A DNA stretch of 38,791 nt from JAYVYM01 sp046593925 (GCA_046593925.1 JBKJQN010000045.1:1-38791), one strand, 5' to 3'; shown: positions 9,071 through 16,593, numbered from the stretch's first letter. The notes: generated by a model not told the origin, from the sequence alone. Numbers and translations are program-made.

Positions 9071-9865
9071 TCAGCCGTCGAGCACGTGGACGACGTCGCC
9101 CTCCACCAGCGGCAGGTCCTGGCCGCACAGCCGGCCGTCGACGACGGCGCGTGCACCGTTGGGCAGGCGCAGCCCGGCGACGGTCAGCGAACGCACCCGG
9201 CGGCCGCCGGGCTCGACGGTGACCAGCGGTGCCGGTCGGGCAAAGGCGTCGACGTACTCCTGCGGGGTGTTGATGTTCACGACGGATTCGAGCCGCGGGT
9301 CGCCGGAACGCAGCGTGGGGTCGCTGAGCAGGGCCGCCGCGTCCAGGCGCAGGGTGCGGCAGGCGTCGAAAAGAAACGCCGGTTTGCGGCGACCCTGACT
9401 CACGAGCTCGGCACAGAGCCCGGCGAGGTGGGTGCCGTAAGCAGCGGCGAGGGGCTGGCGGAAGCCGCCCACGACCGGCAGCGCGACGTCGTACCCGGCT
9501 TGCGCGGCCAGCACCCGGCGTACGTACGCGACGTGCAGGAACGGCAGGTCCGTCGAGCAGACGAAGGCGGTCCGGGCCCCGAGGGCGGCTGCGGCGGCCA
9601 GCCCCGCGGCCAGCCCCTGCAGCGGGCCGAGCCCTTCCACCGGGTCGTCAACGACGACGACGCCGGTGGGTAGCGCCGGCAGCTGCTGGCCGGGCGCCCG
9701 GACGACCACCACGCCTGCTGTCGTCACCCGGGCCAGCAGCGCCGCTGTCCGGCCCAGCAGGGTGTCACCGTGCCAGGCAAGGTCGGCTTTGGCCGTCCCC
9801 ATCCGCGCGGAACGACCTCCGGCCAGCAGCACGCCGGCAGCCGGCGCAGACACATCGTCGCTCAC
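9071..9865 (-). CDS. mobA: Molybdenum cofactor guanylyltransferase with C-terminal extension
   Basis: Transfers GMP from GTP to molybdopterin to make the MGD cofactor needed by the adjacent formate dehydrogenase. The nucleotidyltransferase signature LLAGGRSARMGTAKADL lies near residue 12, followed by DDPVEGLGPLQGLAAGL and CSTDLPFL, the metal-binding Asp motif. NINTPQEY near residue 210 normally closes the MobA fold. Here about 55 more residues follow, ending VVDGRLCGQDLPLVEGDVVHVLDG. They look beta-rich and resemble the end of the ThiS/MoaD beta-grasp fold, without the GG tail. I chose GTG 9865 because the family motif follows within 12 residues; the ribosome site is weak. It converges tail-to-tail with the OFA transporter, with 7 bases between. 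Confidence 0.88.
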   Translation of the reverse strand: MSDDVSAPAAGVLLAGGRSARMGTAKADLAWHGDTLLGRTAALLARVTTAGVVVVRAPGQQLPALPTGVVVVDDPVEGLGPLQGLAAGLAAAAALGARTAFVCSTDLPFLHVAYVRRVLAAQAGYDVALPVVGGFRQPLAAAYGTHLAGLCAELVSQGRRKPAFLFDACRTLRLDAAALLSDPTLRSGDPRLESVVNINTPQEYVDAFARPAPLVTVEPGGRRVRSLTVAGLRLPNGARAVVDGRLCGQDLPLVEGDVVHVLDG

Positions 9866-9953
9866 GCCTGAGCGTAGGACCGTGGTTGCGGCGTACGCAG
9901 CGGTGGCATGCTCACCGTGAGCCGGCGCCGTCCGGCGGAGCAGGAGACTCGCG

Positions 9954-10478
9954 GTGCCCCCAGCCGCTCGGCAGCGCAGGACCCATCGGCCGCTCCTGCT
10001 CTGCGCCGCGCTCGGCGTGCTGGGGGGCGGCGGTCTGGCCTGGCTGCGACGCCCGACGACCGCGCCCGTACCGCTCCCGGAGCCGCTGCCGGGGCGACCG
10101 CGGCTGGTGGCCGTCATCGGCGGCTCGATGCCACACGGCGCACCGGTGCAGCCGCACGAGACCGAGCTGCGAGAGGGCCGTCAGGTACTGGGCCGTGACC
10201 GCGACGCCGACGTGCACCTCGCCGATCTGACTGTCTCGCCTCGGCACGCCCTGGTCGAGGCCGACCACGAGGGCCGTGTCGTTGTACGCGACCTCGGCAC
10301 CCGTAACGGGCTGGTGGTCGACGGCATCCCGGTCGCCGAGGCCGAGCTGCACGACGGCAACCGCCTGCAGCTCGGCGACGTCCAGCTGGTCTATCGGGTC
10401 GACCCCGGGCGGCACGACGGCGGGCGGCACGACCGCGGGCGAGGCGACGGCGAGTTCGGGGACAACATCGGGACCTGA
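9954..10478 (+). CDS. Membrane-anchored FHA-domain protein
   Basis: A 174-residue protein. Residues about 12-30 form a hydrophobic segment (LLLCAALGVLGGGGLAWL) and a Pro-rich linker follows. The FHA phosphothreonine-binding domain spans about residues 75-150: GRDRDADVHLAD, SPRHALVEAD and DLGTRNGLVVDG give the canonical GR, SxRH and NG residues. The C-terminal 25 residues are Gly/Arg/Asp-rich and low complexity. GTG 9954 follows AGGAG. It probably docks on a Thr-phosphorylated partner at the membrane; no kinase gene is present here. It diverges from mobA across an 88-base gap and converges on selD. Confidence 0.85.
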   Translation: MPPAARQRRTHRPLLLCAALGVLGGGGLAWLRRPTTAPVPLPEPLPGRPRLVAVIGGSMPHGAPVQPHETELREGRQVLGRDRDADVHLADLTVSPRHALVEADHEGRVVVRDLGTRNGLVVDGIPVAEAELHDGNRLQLGDVQLVYRVDPGRHDGGRHDRGRGDGEFGDNIGT

Positions 10479-10539
10479 GCCCGGCAGGGCTGCCGGTCAG
10501 CCGTGCGGGGAGTCGCTCACCGAGACGACCGCTGCCCAC

Positions 10540-10576
10540 GCCACCCGCTTCCGGGTGGCTCCCGCCGCGTGGCGGG
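10540..10576. terminator. Tandem hairpins between the FHA gene and selD
   Basis: Two perfect hairpins stand one base apart: GCCACCCG-CTTC-CGGGTGGC (10540-10559) and CCCGCC-GCGT-GGCGGG (10561-10576). They sit between the ends of two convergent genes and have no U tract. A bidirectional actinobacterial-style terminator is the likely role. Confidence 0.7.
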
Positions 10577-10622
10577 GTCGCCGCTTGCGGGCAGATCGTC
10601 GGCCGCATTCCCGCCGAGAGGC

Positions 10623-11615
10623 TCAGCGCACCTGCAAGACGGCGTCGCGCGGCAGCACGACCTCACCGATGACGGGGTAGCCGGGGACCTCACCGACGAC
10701 GAGAAGCCCGCCGCTGGTCTGCGCGTCGGCCAGCAGCAGCAGCTCGTCTTCCCCGACGGCACTGGACAGGTGCGGACGCACCCAGTCCAGGTTGCGCCGG
10801 GTGCCACCGCTGACAAAGCCCGCAGCAAGCGCGTCGCGCGCTCCGTCCAGGTAGGGCACGGCTGCGGCATCGAGCACTGCGGTCACCCCACTTGCCCGCA
10901 TCATCTTGTACAGGTGGCCGAGCAGGCCGAAGCCGGTGACGTCGGTCGCGGCCCGGGCGCCCGCCGCGACAGCCGCCTGCGCGGCCCCGTTGTTCAGGTC
11001 CGCCATCGACGCCACCGCGTGGGCGAACACCTCGCCGGTCGACTTGTGCCGGTTGTTGAGCACCCCCACGCCCAGCGGCTTGGTCAGCGTGAGGGGCAGA
11101 CCGGCGTGGGCGGCGTCGTTGCGCAGCAGGTGCTGCGGGTCGACGATCCCGGTCACGGCCATGCCGTACTTGGGCTCCGGGTCGTCGATGCTGTGGCCCC
11201 CGGCGACGTGGCACGCAGCCAGCCGCGCGACGTCGGCGCCGCCGCGCAGCACCTCGCCGAGCAGCTCGATGGGCAGCGTCTCGCGCGGCCAGCCGACCAG
11301 GTTGACGGCGACGAGCGGCCGGCCGCCCATCGCGTAGACGTCGGACAGCGCATTGGCCGCCGCGATCCGCCCCCAGTCGTACGCGTCGTCGACGACGGGC
11401 GTGAAGAAGTCGGCGGTCGCGACGACCGCCGTGTGCTCGTCCAGTCGCACCACGGCCGCGTCGTCGCCGTCGTCGAGCCCGACCAGCAGGTCCGCGGACG
11501 CCGGCCCGGTCAGGCCGCGGACGACCTGCTCGAGCTCGCCCGGCGGGATCTTGCACGCGCAGCCGCCGCCGCTCGCATACTGGGTGAGGCGGTACGTAGT
11601 GCTTGTCGCGGTCAT
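10623..11615 (-). CDS. selD: Selenophosphate synthetase (selenide, water dikinase)
   Basis: Makes monoselenophosphate from selenide and ATP, the Se donor for Sec-tRNA synthesis by SelA. The protein is 330 residues. The N-terminal RLTQYASGGGCACKI carries the catalytic Cys19 and Lys22, matching Cys17 and Lys20 of E. coli SelD. It is the Cys form, not a Sec form, so its own synthesis does not need UGA decoding. DFFTPVVDD and AANALSDVYAMGG are the metal- and ATP-site motifs, and ATDVTGFGLLGHL is the conserved ATP-site segment. Start is ATG 11615. It is on the opposite strand to fdhABC, selA and the tRNA, so it has its own promoter. Confidence 0.97.
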   Translation of the reverse strand: MTATSTTYRLTQYASGGGCACKIPPGELEQVVRGLTGPASADLLVGLDDGDDAAVVRLDEHTAVVATADFFTPVVDDAYDWGRIAAANALSDVYAMGGRPLVAVNLVGWPRETLPIELLGEVLRGGADVARLAACHVAGGHSIDDPEPKYGMAVTGIVDPQHLLRNDAAHAGLPLTLTKPLGVGVLNNRHKSTGEVFAHAVASMADLNNGAAQAAVAAGARAATDVTGFGLLGHLYKMMRASGVTAVLDAAAVPYLDGARDALAAGFVSGGTRRNLDWVRPHLSSAVGEDELLLLADAQTSGGLLVVGEVPGYPVIGEVVLPRDAVLQVR

Positions 11616-11779
11616 CGGCCGACGCTAGTCCGCGACCCGGGGCGGGGGCCCTTGGGGGGTCGCGGCTTGGAGCTGCGGCTTGCTGGCCGCGTACTCCGTC
11701 AGGTGTTGCGCAGGACCACCCGAAAGGGCTGCGGGACTGGCTGCCGAGCGAGCTCGCGCCAGCCTTCGGGCTGCGGCGC

Positions 11780-11799
11780 CCTTGGTAGTAGGACCAAGG
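11780..11799. promoter_or_regulatory. Short inverted repeat in the selD / secreted-protein divergent gap
   Basis: CCTTGGT-AGTAGG-ACCAAGG is a perfect 7-base inverted repeat with a 6-base loop, 75 bases before the secreted-protein start. It could be an operator or a leader hairpin. The rest of this 258-base gap (11616-11873) holds no gene I can support. Confidence 0.35.
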
Positions 11800-11873
11800 T
11801 CGTATCGCTCTGCCGACCGGGTGCAGCCGAGAGTGACGAGGACGAACGACACCCGAACTCCGGAAGAGGTCTG

Positions 11874-12584
11874 ATGAAGAAGTCCGCGCTCCTGCTGCTC
11901 ACACTCGGCGTGGCGGTCGGTGCGCTCGCCGCGCCACCGGCCGCGTTCGCGGGCGGGACCGGCGCGACGTCAGGCACCGGTGCGACCTCGGGCACCGTGG
12001 CAACCGCTGCGCCGTCGTTGTCGTCGATCACGCTGAGTGCCACCGACGTCCTGGGCGGCACACCTGTGACGGGCACCGCGACGCTGTCCGCGTCGGCGCC
12101 CTCCGGCGGCGTGCTGGTCGCGCTGTCCAGCGACGACCCGGCAGCGGCGACCGTCCCGGCGGGGGTCACCGTCCCGGCCGGCTCCCGCAGCGCGACCTTC
12201 CCCGTCACGACGCTGACCGTGCCGAACCCGCAGTCCGCCCTCATCATCGGCACCGCAGGTGGAGTCACCACCTACGCAATCATCACGGTGCGCACCCCGT
12301 CGACCTTCTCAACCGGCAGCATCTCCGTCCTGACGGCGGGCAGCGGCCGAGGCAGCGTCACCTCGCAGCCCGCAGGGATCAGCTGCGACTACAACTCCGG
12401 TACGAGCACGGGGGTCTGCACCGCGTCGTTCCCGGTGGGCACCGTGGTGCGGCTGTCGGCGCAAGCGGCCGCCGGCTCGAAGTTCCAGGGCTGGCGGGGT
12501 ACGCCCGGCTGCAGCGACCCCTCGCGGATCACCGTCGCCCGCGGCACGAACATCACCTGCCAGCCGGGCTTCGCACTCAAGTAG
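11874..12584 (+). CDS. Secreted protein with Ig-like and InlB-B-repeat-like domains
   Basis: A 236-residue exported protein. ATG 11874 follows GGAAGAGG. MKKSALLLLTLGVAVGALAA and AFAG at about residue 27 give a clear Sec signal peptide with signal peptidase I site. Two GTGATSGT repeats follow. Residues about 45-135 resemble a bacterial Ig-like fold (SITLSATDVLGG, VTVPAGSRSATFPVTT). Residues about 145-236 resemble the divergent InlB B-repeat (GSGRGSVTSQPAGISCDY, CTASFPVGTVVRLSAQA, FQGWRGTPGCSD), with four cysteines likely forming disulfides. No catalytic motif is visible. It sits between selD and tRNA-Sec but has no evident selenium role. Confidence 0.8.
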   Translation: MKKSALLLLTLGVAVGALAAPPAAFAGGTGATSGTGATSGTVATAAPSLSSITLSATDVLGGTPVTGTATLSASAPSGGVLVALSSDDPAAATVPAGVTVPAGSRSATFPVTTLTVPNPQSALIIGTAGGVTTYAIITVRTPSTFSTGSISVLTAGSGRGSVTSQPAGISCDYNSGTSTGVCTASFPVGTVVRLSAQAAAGSKFQGWRGTPGCSDPSRITVARGTNITCQPGFALK

Positions 12585-12593
12585 GTCGCACGG

Positions 12594-12612
12594 CGCTGCC
12601 AGCTGGGCAGCG
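12594..12612 (+). terminator. Hairpin after the secreted-protein gene
   Basis: CGCTGCC-AGCTG-GGCAGCG is a perfect 7-base stem starting 10 bases after the stop. GCTGGGCAGC (12602-12611) can alternatively pair with GCTGCCCAGC (12641-12650), bracketing a TAGCCT (12615-12620) that may be the -10 box of the tRNA-Sec promoter. Confidence 0.55.
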
Positions 12613-12656
12613 GCTAGCCTGGGACTCCGGTCGCGAGGCTGCTGCCCAGCGACCGG

Positions 12657-12749
12657 GGAGGCGTACGCGTTCCTGGTGGGCGCCCCGGTCTTCAACACCG
12701 GTGAGGGTCGGTATCCGGTCCTGGTGGGTTCGATTCCCATCCGCCTCCG
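12657..12749 (+). tRNA. selC: tRNA-Sec (anticodon UCA)
   Basis: The 93-base transcript folds as a selenocysteine tRNA. Acceptor strands GGAGGCG (12657-12663) and CGCCTCC (12742-12748) pair perfectly; the eighth position expected in bacterial tRNA-Sec is a U-C mismatch (12664/12741). The long D stem GCGTTC/GGGCGC is 6 bp, as in E. coli tRNA-Sec. The anticodon stem CCGGT/ACCGG encloses CTTCAAC with TCA at 12692-12694. A 7-bp variable arm GGGTCGG-TAT-CCGGTCC and a T arm GTGGG-TTCGATT-CCCAT follow. The discriminator is G12749 and CCA is not encoded. The 3' end is only 3 bases from the stop of convergent adk. Confidence 0.95.
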
Positions 12750-12752
12750 CCC

Positions 12753-13367
12753 TCAGGCGCGGGCCGGGAGCTCCTCCAGCGCGGCGAAGACCCGCCCGGT
12801 GACCTCGTCCACCTCGCCGACCGCGTCGACCCGGACCAGGATGCCGCGGCCGTCGTAATAGGCCAGCAGCGGCAGCGTCTTCTGCTCGTACTCCTCGATG
12901 CGATGCCGGACGGTCTGCTCGTTGTCGTCGCTCCGGCCGGTCTCGCGGCCGCGCTGCTCGAGCCGCTCGATCAGATGCTCGTGGCCGATGTCCAGGCAGA
13001 CGACCGCGTCCAGCACCCGGTCGGTCGCGACCGCCTGCTCGTACGCCGCCCTGGCCTGCGGGACGGTGCGCGGGAAGCCGTCCAGGACGTAGCTCTGCGG
13101 CGAGTCAGCGCCGAGCACCTCCTCCAGGACCATCGCCATGACCAGCTCGTCCGGTACCAGGTCACCGCGGTCCATGTACGGCGACGCCTGCCGCCCCAGG
13201 TCGGTGCCCTCCCTCACCTGGGCGCGGAGCAGGTCACCCGTGGACACGTGCCGGACGGCGAAGCGCTCGGCCAGCCGGGTGCCCTGGGTGCCCTTCCCCG
13301 CGCCGGGCGCACCCAGCAGGAGCAGGCGGATGGACGTCGGTGCGATGGCTGGCTCGGCTGCGGGCAC
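12753..13367 (-). CDS. adk: Adenylate kinase (short-LID type)
   Basis: Interconverts 2 ADP with ATP and AMP. The protein is 204 residues from GTG 13367. The P-loop GAPGAGKGTQ, AMP-site HVSTGDLLRAQV, VLDGFPRTVPQA and DDNEQTVRHRIEEY are all intact. The LID segment is short with no zinc cysteines, typical of actinobacterial Adk. GTG 13367 is the only sensible start close to the P-loop (VPAAEPAIAPTSIRLLLLGA) and its ribosome site is weak; the frame is open further upstream but reads as non-coding. It is not in the secY ribosomal operon, so it may be a second copy. It converges on tRNA-Sec. Confidence 0.92.
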   Translation of the reverse strand: MPAAEPAIAPTSIRLLLLGAPGAGKGTQGTRLAERFAVRHVSTGDLLRAQVREGTDLGRQASPYMDRGDLVPDELVMAMVLEEVLGADSPQSYVLDGFPRTVPQARAAYEQAVATDRVLDAVVCLDIGHEHLIERLEQRGRETGRSDDNEQTVRHRIEEYEQKTLPLLAYYDGRGILVRVDAVGEVDEVTGRVFAALEELPARA

Positions 13368-13488
13368 GCCACACTCAACCGCGGCCCACGCTTGAGGGCC
13401 AGCACCCCCTCCCGGTCGCCGACCAGCAGTGGCGGCGGGACCGGGCCTGGCCTGGTACTCACGGTGCCGATCACGCGCTGAGCGGCGA

Positions 13489-13857
13489 TCATGCGGAAAT
13501 GGTCGGCAAGCACGCTCGGCAGATAACAATTGCTGCATGATCGCTGGCAAGATGCGGTATCTCTCCAGAAGCCGCCACCCAGTCGCTGACGCCGACGGCG
13601 TTCGGGTGCAGCCCGGCTGCGTACTTCCCGCGGAACGGCGGGGCGGTCGCCCGCCAAAGGTCGACGACGGGCAGGCCGCGTTCGGTAGCCAGTGGCCGCA
13701 GCACGGCGTTGACGGCTCGAGCCCGGGCCGGCTTGAGGCCCTGCGGGAGGGTGGCGACAGCTGCGGCAGCTGCCCGTCGAGCGGGCGCAACGACCTGGTC
13801 CAGGCTGCGCCGTACCAGCGGCACAGCCCGCAGCAGGAACCCACCCCGGCCGACCAC
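13489..13857 (-). pseudogene. Remnant of an SGNH/GDSL hydrolase (C-terminal part)
   Basis: The minus strand encodes recognisable SGNH-hydrolase C-terminal segments: FLLRAVPLVRRSLDQVV, VATLPQGLKPARARAVNAVL, RGLPVVDLWRAT and GKYAAGLHPNAVG. The catalytic block normally reads AADG-LHPN; here the Asp of the Asp-x-x-His dyad is missing. The N-terminal block with the nucleophilic GDS motif is absent, because the divergent MFS gene starts 50 bases upstream. After the DWVAA segment the sequence no longer resembles the family. I call it a decayed fragment. Family assignment is by motif, not by search. Confidence 0.65.
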
Positions 13858-13906
13858 CCGCGGCCCCCTCGCTCACCCGCCGCTGACAGATGACCACACT
13901 GTCTGC

Positions 13907-15100
13907 GTGCGGGCCCTGGACGAGACGACGTGGCGCCGGGCGGCCTTCTCGCTGTTCGCGGTCGCGGCCGGCACGAACGTGCCGACCCCGCTGCTGCTGG
14001 TCTACCGCGACACCCTGCACCTGTCGCCGGACGTGCTGACGGCCGTGTTCGGGGCGTACGCCGCGGGGCTGGTGCCCGCGCTGTTCCTGGCAGGGCCGGC
14101 CTCGGACCGGCTGGGGCGGCGCCGGCTGGTGGTGCTGTTCTCCGGGCTCGCCGGGCTCACCTCGCTGCTGCTGGTCGCGGCAGCCCACTCGCTGCCGCTG
14201 CTGTTCGCCGGCCGCTGCCTGCAGGGCGCGGTCAGCGGCGCGGTGTTCAGCGTCGGCAGCGCGTGGATCACCGAGCTGTCCGGGCCGCGCGCCGGGCAGG
14301 CCGCCGGGCGCCGGGCCGCGGTGGCGATGACCGCCGGCTTCTCGCTCGGCCCGCTGACCTCGGGGGTGCTCGCGGAGTACGGCCCGGCGCCGACCACGAT
14401 CCCGTACCTGTTGCACGTGGCGCTCGTGACGTGCGGGCTGCTGGTCGCGCGCACCGTTCCCGAGACGGTGGCCCCCCGGCTGGCCGGCACCGCAAAAGCT
14501 GGCGGCCCGCTCGTGCTGCCGCACGAGCGGCGGGTCCTGCTCACCGTGCTCGTGCCGATGTCGGTCTGCGTCTACGCCTTCCCCAGCGTCGTCATCGCCG
14601 CCGTACCGCTGCTGGTCAGCACCTCCGCGCCGCCCGTCCTGCTGACCGGAGTCCTGGCCGGCCTGACGCTCGGCGCGGGCACTCTGGCGGCGCCGCTGCA
14701 GCGCAGGTTCGGTCCGTGGAGCGCCACGATCGGCGTGCTGTCGGGCGCCTGCGGCTACGCACTGGCGGCGCTCGGCTCTGGCAGCGGGTCGCCGCCCCTG
14801 CTGCTGCTGGCCGCCCTGCTCCTCGGCGGCGGCGGCGGGCTGGTGCTTGCCGCGGGACTGGGGCTGATGGCCAGGGTGGCGCGCCCGGAGCGCCGCGGCG
14901 CGCTGTCGGCTGTGTTCTACGCGTGCGCCTACCTCGGCTTCGCCGGCCCGTACCTCACCGCAGTCACAGCGCAGGCGACCGCGGTTCAGGTGCCGCTGAC
15001 CGCGGCTGCGCTGCTCTCGCTCGCCCTGGCTATCCGCCTGGTGCTCGCCACCCGGGCGGGGCAGCTGCGCACGCAGCTGCCGTCGGCCGTCCCGACGTAG
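13907..15100 (+). CDS. MFS transporter
   Basis: A 397-residue protein with about 12 hydrophobic segments. SDRLGRRRLVVLF after helix 2 is the MFS signature A motif, and RCLQGAVSGAVFSVGSAW lies in helices 4-5. Resemblance is to drug/sugar-efflux type MFS proteins; no substrate can be named. GTG 13907 is chosen because the first helix begins soon after (TWRRAAFSLFAVAAGTN). No strong ribosome site precedes it, so a leaderless message is possible. Only 9 bases separate its stop from selA, so the two are probably co-transcribed. Confidence 0.85.
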   Translation: MRALDETTWRRAAFSLFAVAAGTNVPTPLLLVYRDTLHLSPDVLTAVFGAYAAGLVPALFLAGPASDRLGRRRLVVLFSGLAGLTSLLLVAAAHSLPLLFAGRCLQGAVSGAVFSVGSAWITELSGPRAGQAAGRRAAVAMTAGFSLGPLTSGVLAEYGPAPTTIPYLLHVALVTCGLLVARTVPETVAPRLAGTAKAGGPLVLPHERRVLLTVLVPMSVCVYAFPSVVIAAVPLLVSTSAPPVLLTGVLAGLTLGAGTLAAPLQRRFGPWSATIGVLSGACGYALAALGSGSGSPPLLLLAALLLGGGGGLVLAAGLGLMARVARPERRGALSAVFYACAYLGFAGPYLTAVTAQATAVQVPLTAAALLSLALAIRLVLATRAGQLRTQLPSAVPT

Positions 15101-15109
15101 AGTCGGGCG

Positions 15110-16420
15110 GTGGCCGACGACCCGCGCCGGCGCGTCCCACGTACCGACGCGCTACTGGCCGACCCGCGGCTGGTCGCAGCCGGCAGCCGCCTCGGCACCC
15201 ACGTCGTGAAGGCCGCGGTGACCGGCGCGCAGGACCGCGCCCGTCGTGGTGAGCTTGACCCCGAGCAGGTGCTCGAAGCGGCCGTCGTCGCCCTTCCGGC
15301 CCTTGCGACGACGCTGCGCCCGGTCCTCAACGCCACCGGCGTCGTGCTGCACACCAACCTCGGTCGGGCGCCGCTGTCGGCCGCCGCCATCGAGGCGATC
15401 GGCGTCGCCGCCGGGTACGTCGACGTCGAGTACGACGTCGTCGGTGGCGAGCGGGCCCGGCGTGGCCGTGGCGCGCTGGCGGCGCTGGCCCAAGCCGTAC
15501 CCGACGCCGAGAGCGTGCTGGTCGTCAACAACGGTGCCGCGGCGCTGGTACTCGCGACGACGGCGCTGGCGGCCGGCCGCGAGGTCGTCGTCAGCCGCGG
15601 CGAGATGGTCGAGATCGGCGACGGCTTCCGGCTGCCCGACCTGATCGCCTCGACGGGGGCGCGACTGCGCGAGGTCGGTACGACAAACCGCACGCACCTG
15701 CGCGACTACGCCGACGCCCTCGGCCCCTCGACCGGCTGCATCCTCAAGGTGCATCCGAGCAACTTCCGGGTGGAGGGCTTCACCAGTGCCGTCGGGGTCG
15801 ACCAGCTGGCCGGGCTCGGCGTCCCGGTCGTCGCCGACATCGGCAGCGGACTGCTCGCCCCCGACCCGCTGCTGCCCGACGAGCCCGACGCCACCACCGC
15901 CTTGCGGGGCGGCGCCGCCGTCGTCACCTGCAGCGGCGACAAGCTGCTCGGCGGGCCGCAGGCCGGCCTGCTGCTGGGCCGCGCCGGCGAGCTGGAGCAG
16001 CTCCGGCGCCACCCGCTGGCCCGGGCGCTGCGGGTCGACAAGCTCACGCTCGCGGCCCTCGAGGCCACCCTGCGCGGCCCGCAGAGCCCCGCCTGGCAGG
16101 CGCTGCGGGCAGACCCGGCAGGCCTGCGCACCCGCGCCGAGCGGCTCGCCGGCAGGGTCGGCGGCGAGGTCGTCCCCAGCCAGGGCGCGGTCGGCGGCGG
16201 CGGAGGGCCGGGTCAGCTGCTGGCGGGCTGGGCGGTGGCGCTGCCTTCGTCGTACGCCCAGAAGCTGCGAACGGGCGACCCCTGTGTGGTCGGCCGGGTC
16301 GAGCACGGTCGCTGCCTGCTGGACCTGCGGTGCGTCCCGGAGTCCGCCGACGAGGCGCTCGCCGCGGCGGTGCTGGCGAGCGGGTCCCCAAGATTCGAGC
16401 CACCATCGTGCACGTCGTAG
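15110..16420 (+). CDS. selA: L-seryl-tRNA(Sec) selenium transferase (selenocysteine synthase)
   Basis: A PLP enzyme that converts Ser-tRNA(Sec) to Sec-tRNA(Sec) with selenophosphate. It is 436 residues, slightly shorter than E. coli SelA. The N-terminal tRNA-binding part is followed by NATGVVLHTNLGRAPLS, VNNGAAALVLATTALA, VSRGEMVEIGDGFRLPD, HPSNFRVEGFT and VADIGSGLL. CSGDKLLGGPQAGLLLG holds the PLP-binding Lys278. All catalytic blocks are intact, so the gene looks functional. Start GTG 15110. The last 13 bases overlap the start of the selB remnant in another frame, the usual selA-selB coupling. The final residues (SPRFEPPSCTS) read through that old junction. Confidence 0.96.
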   Translation: MADDPRRRVPRTDALLADPRLVAAGSRLGTHVVKAAVTGAQDRARRGELDPEQVLEAAVVALPALATTLRPVLNATGVVLHTNLGRAPLSAAAIEAIGVAAGYVDVEYDVVGGERARRGRGALAALAQAVPDAESVLVVNNGAAALVLATTALAAGREVVVSRGEMVEIGDGFRLPDLIASTGARLREVGTTNRTHLRDYADALGPSTGCILKVHPSNFRVEGFTSAVGVDQLAGLGVPVVADIGSGLLAPDPLLPDEPDATTALRGGAAVVTCSGDKLLGGPQAGLLLGRAGELEQLRRHPLARALRVDKLTLAALEATLRGPQSPAWQALRADPAGLRTRAERLAGRVGGEVVPSQGAVGGGGGPGQLLAGWAVALPSSYAQKLRTGDPCVVGRVEHGRCLLDLRCVPESADEALAAAVLASGSPRFEPPSCTS

Positions 16421-16587
16421 CGACCGCCAGGCACGTAGACCAAGGCGAGTCGGCACTGGTGGGCGCGCTCACCCGCCCGGGCTGCCGGCCGAGGTGGCCG
16501 CGCATGCCGTCGACGTCCCCGACCTGCGGCTGCTGGCGCCGCTGGACCCGTCGGCTCGACGGAGCCCTTCGTGAGGTCGTGCGCTGA
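16408..16587 (+). pseudogene. selB: Decayed selB (selenocysteine-specific elongation factor) remnant
   Basis: From GTG 16408, 22 codons read VHVVATARHVDQGESALVGA and then LT. Functional SelB begins MHVVATAGHVDHGKS. The remnant has Gly to Arg, His to Gln and Lys to Glu in the GTPase P-loop, and the Lys change alone should abolish GTP binding. After 16473 the rest of the GTPase and middle domains is missing. In the +2 frame, from 16482, LPAEVAAHAVDVPDLRLLAP resembles a SelB C-terminal winged-helix segment and soon reaches a stop (16572-16574). Back in the first frame, DGALREVVR resembles a SelB C-terminus. Only about 180 of an expected roughly 1.8 kb remains. The position right behind selA is where selB normally lies. 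The C-terminal match is less certain than the N-terminal one. Confidence 0.78.
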
Positions 16588-16593
16588 CCCGAC

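Noticed and set aside
11780..11801. DosR/DevR-type hypoxia box
   Set aside because: Only GGACC and GGTC arms with a 2-base gap are present. The spacing does not fit the DevR consensus, and the bases are better explained by the 7-base inverted repeat.
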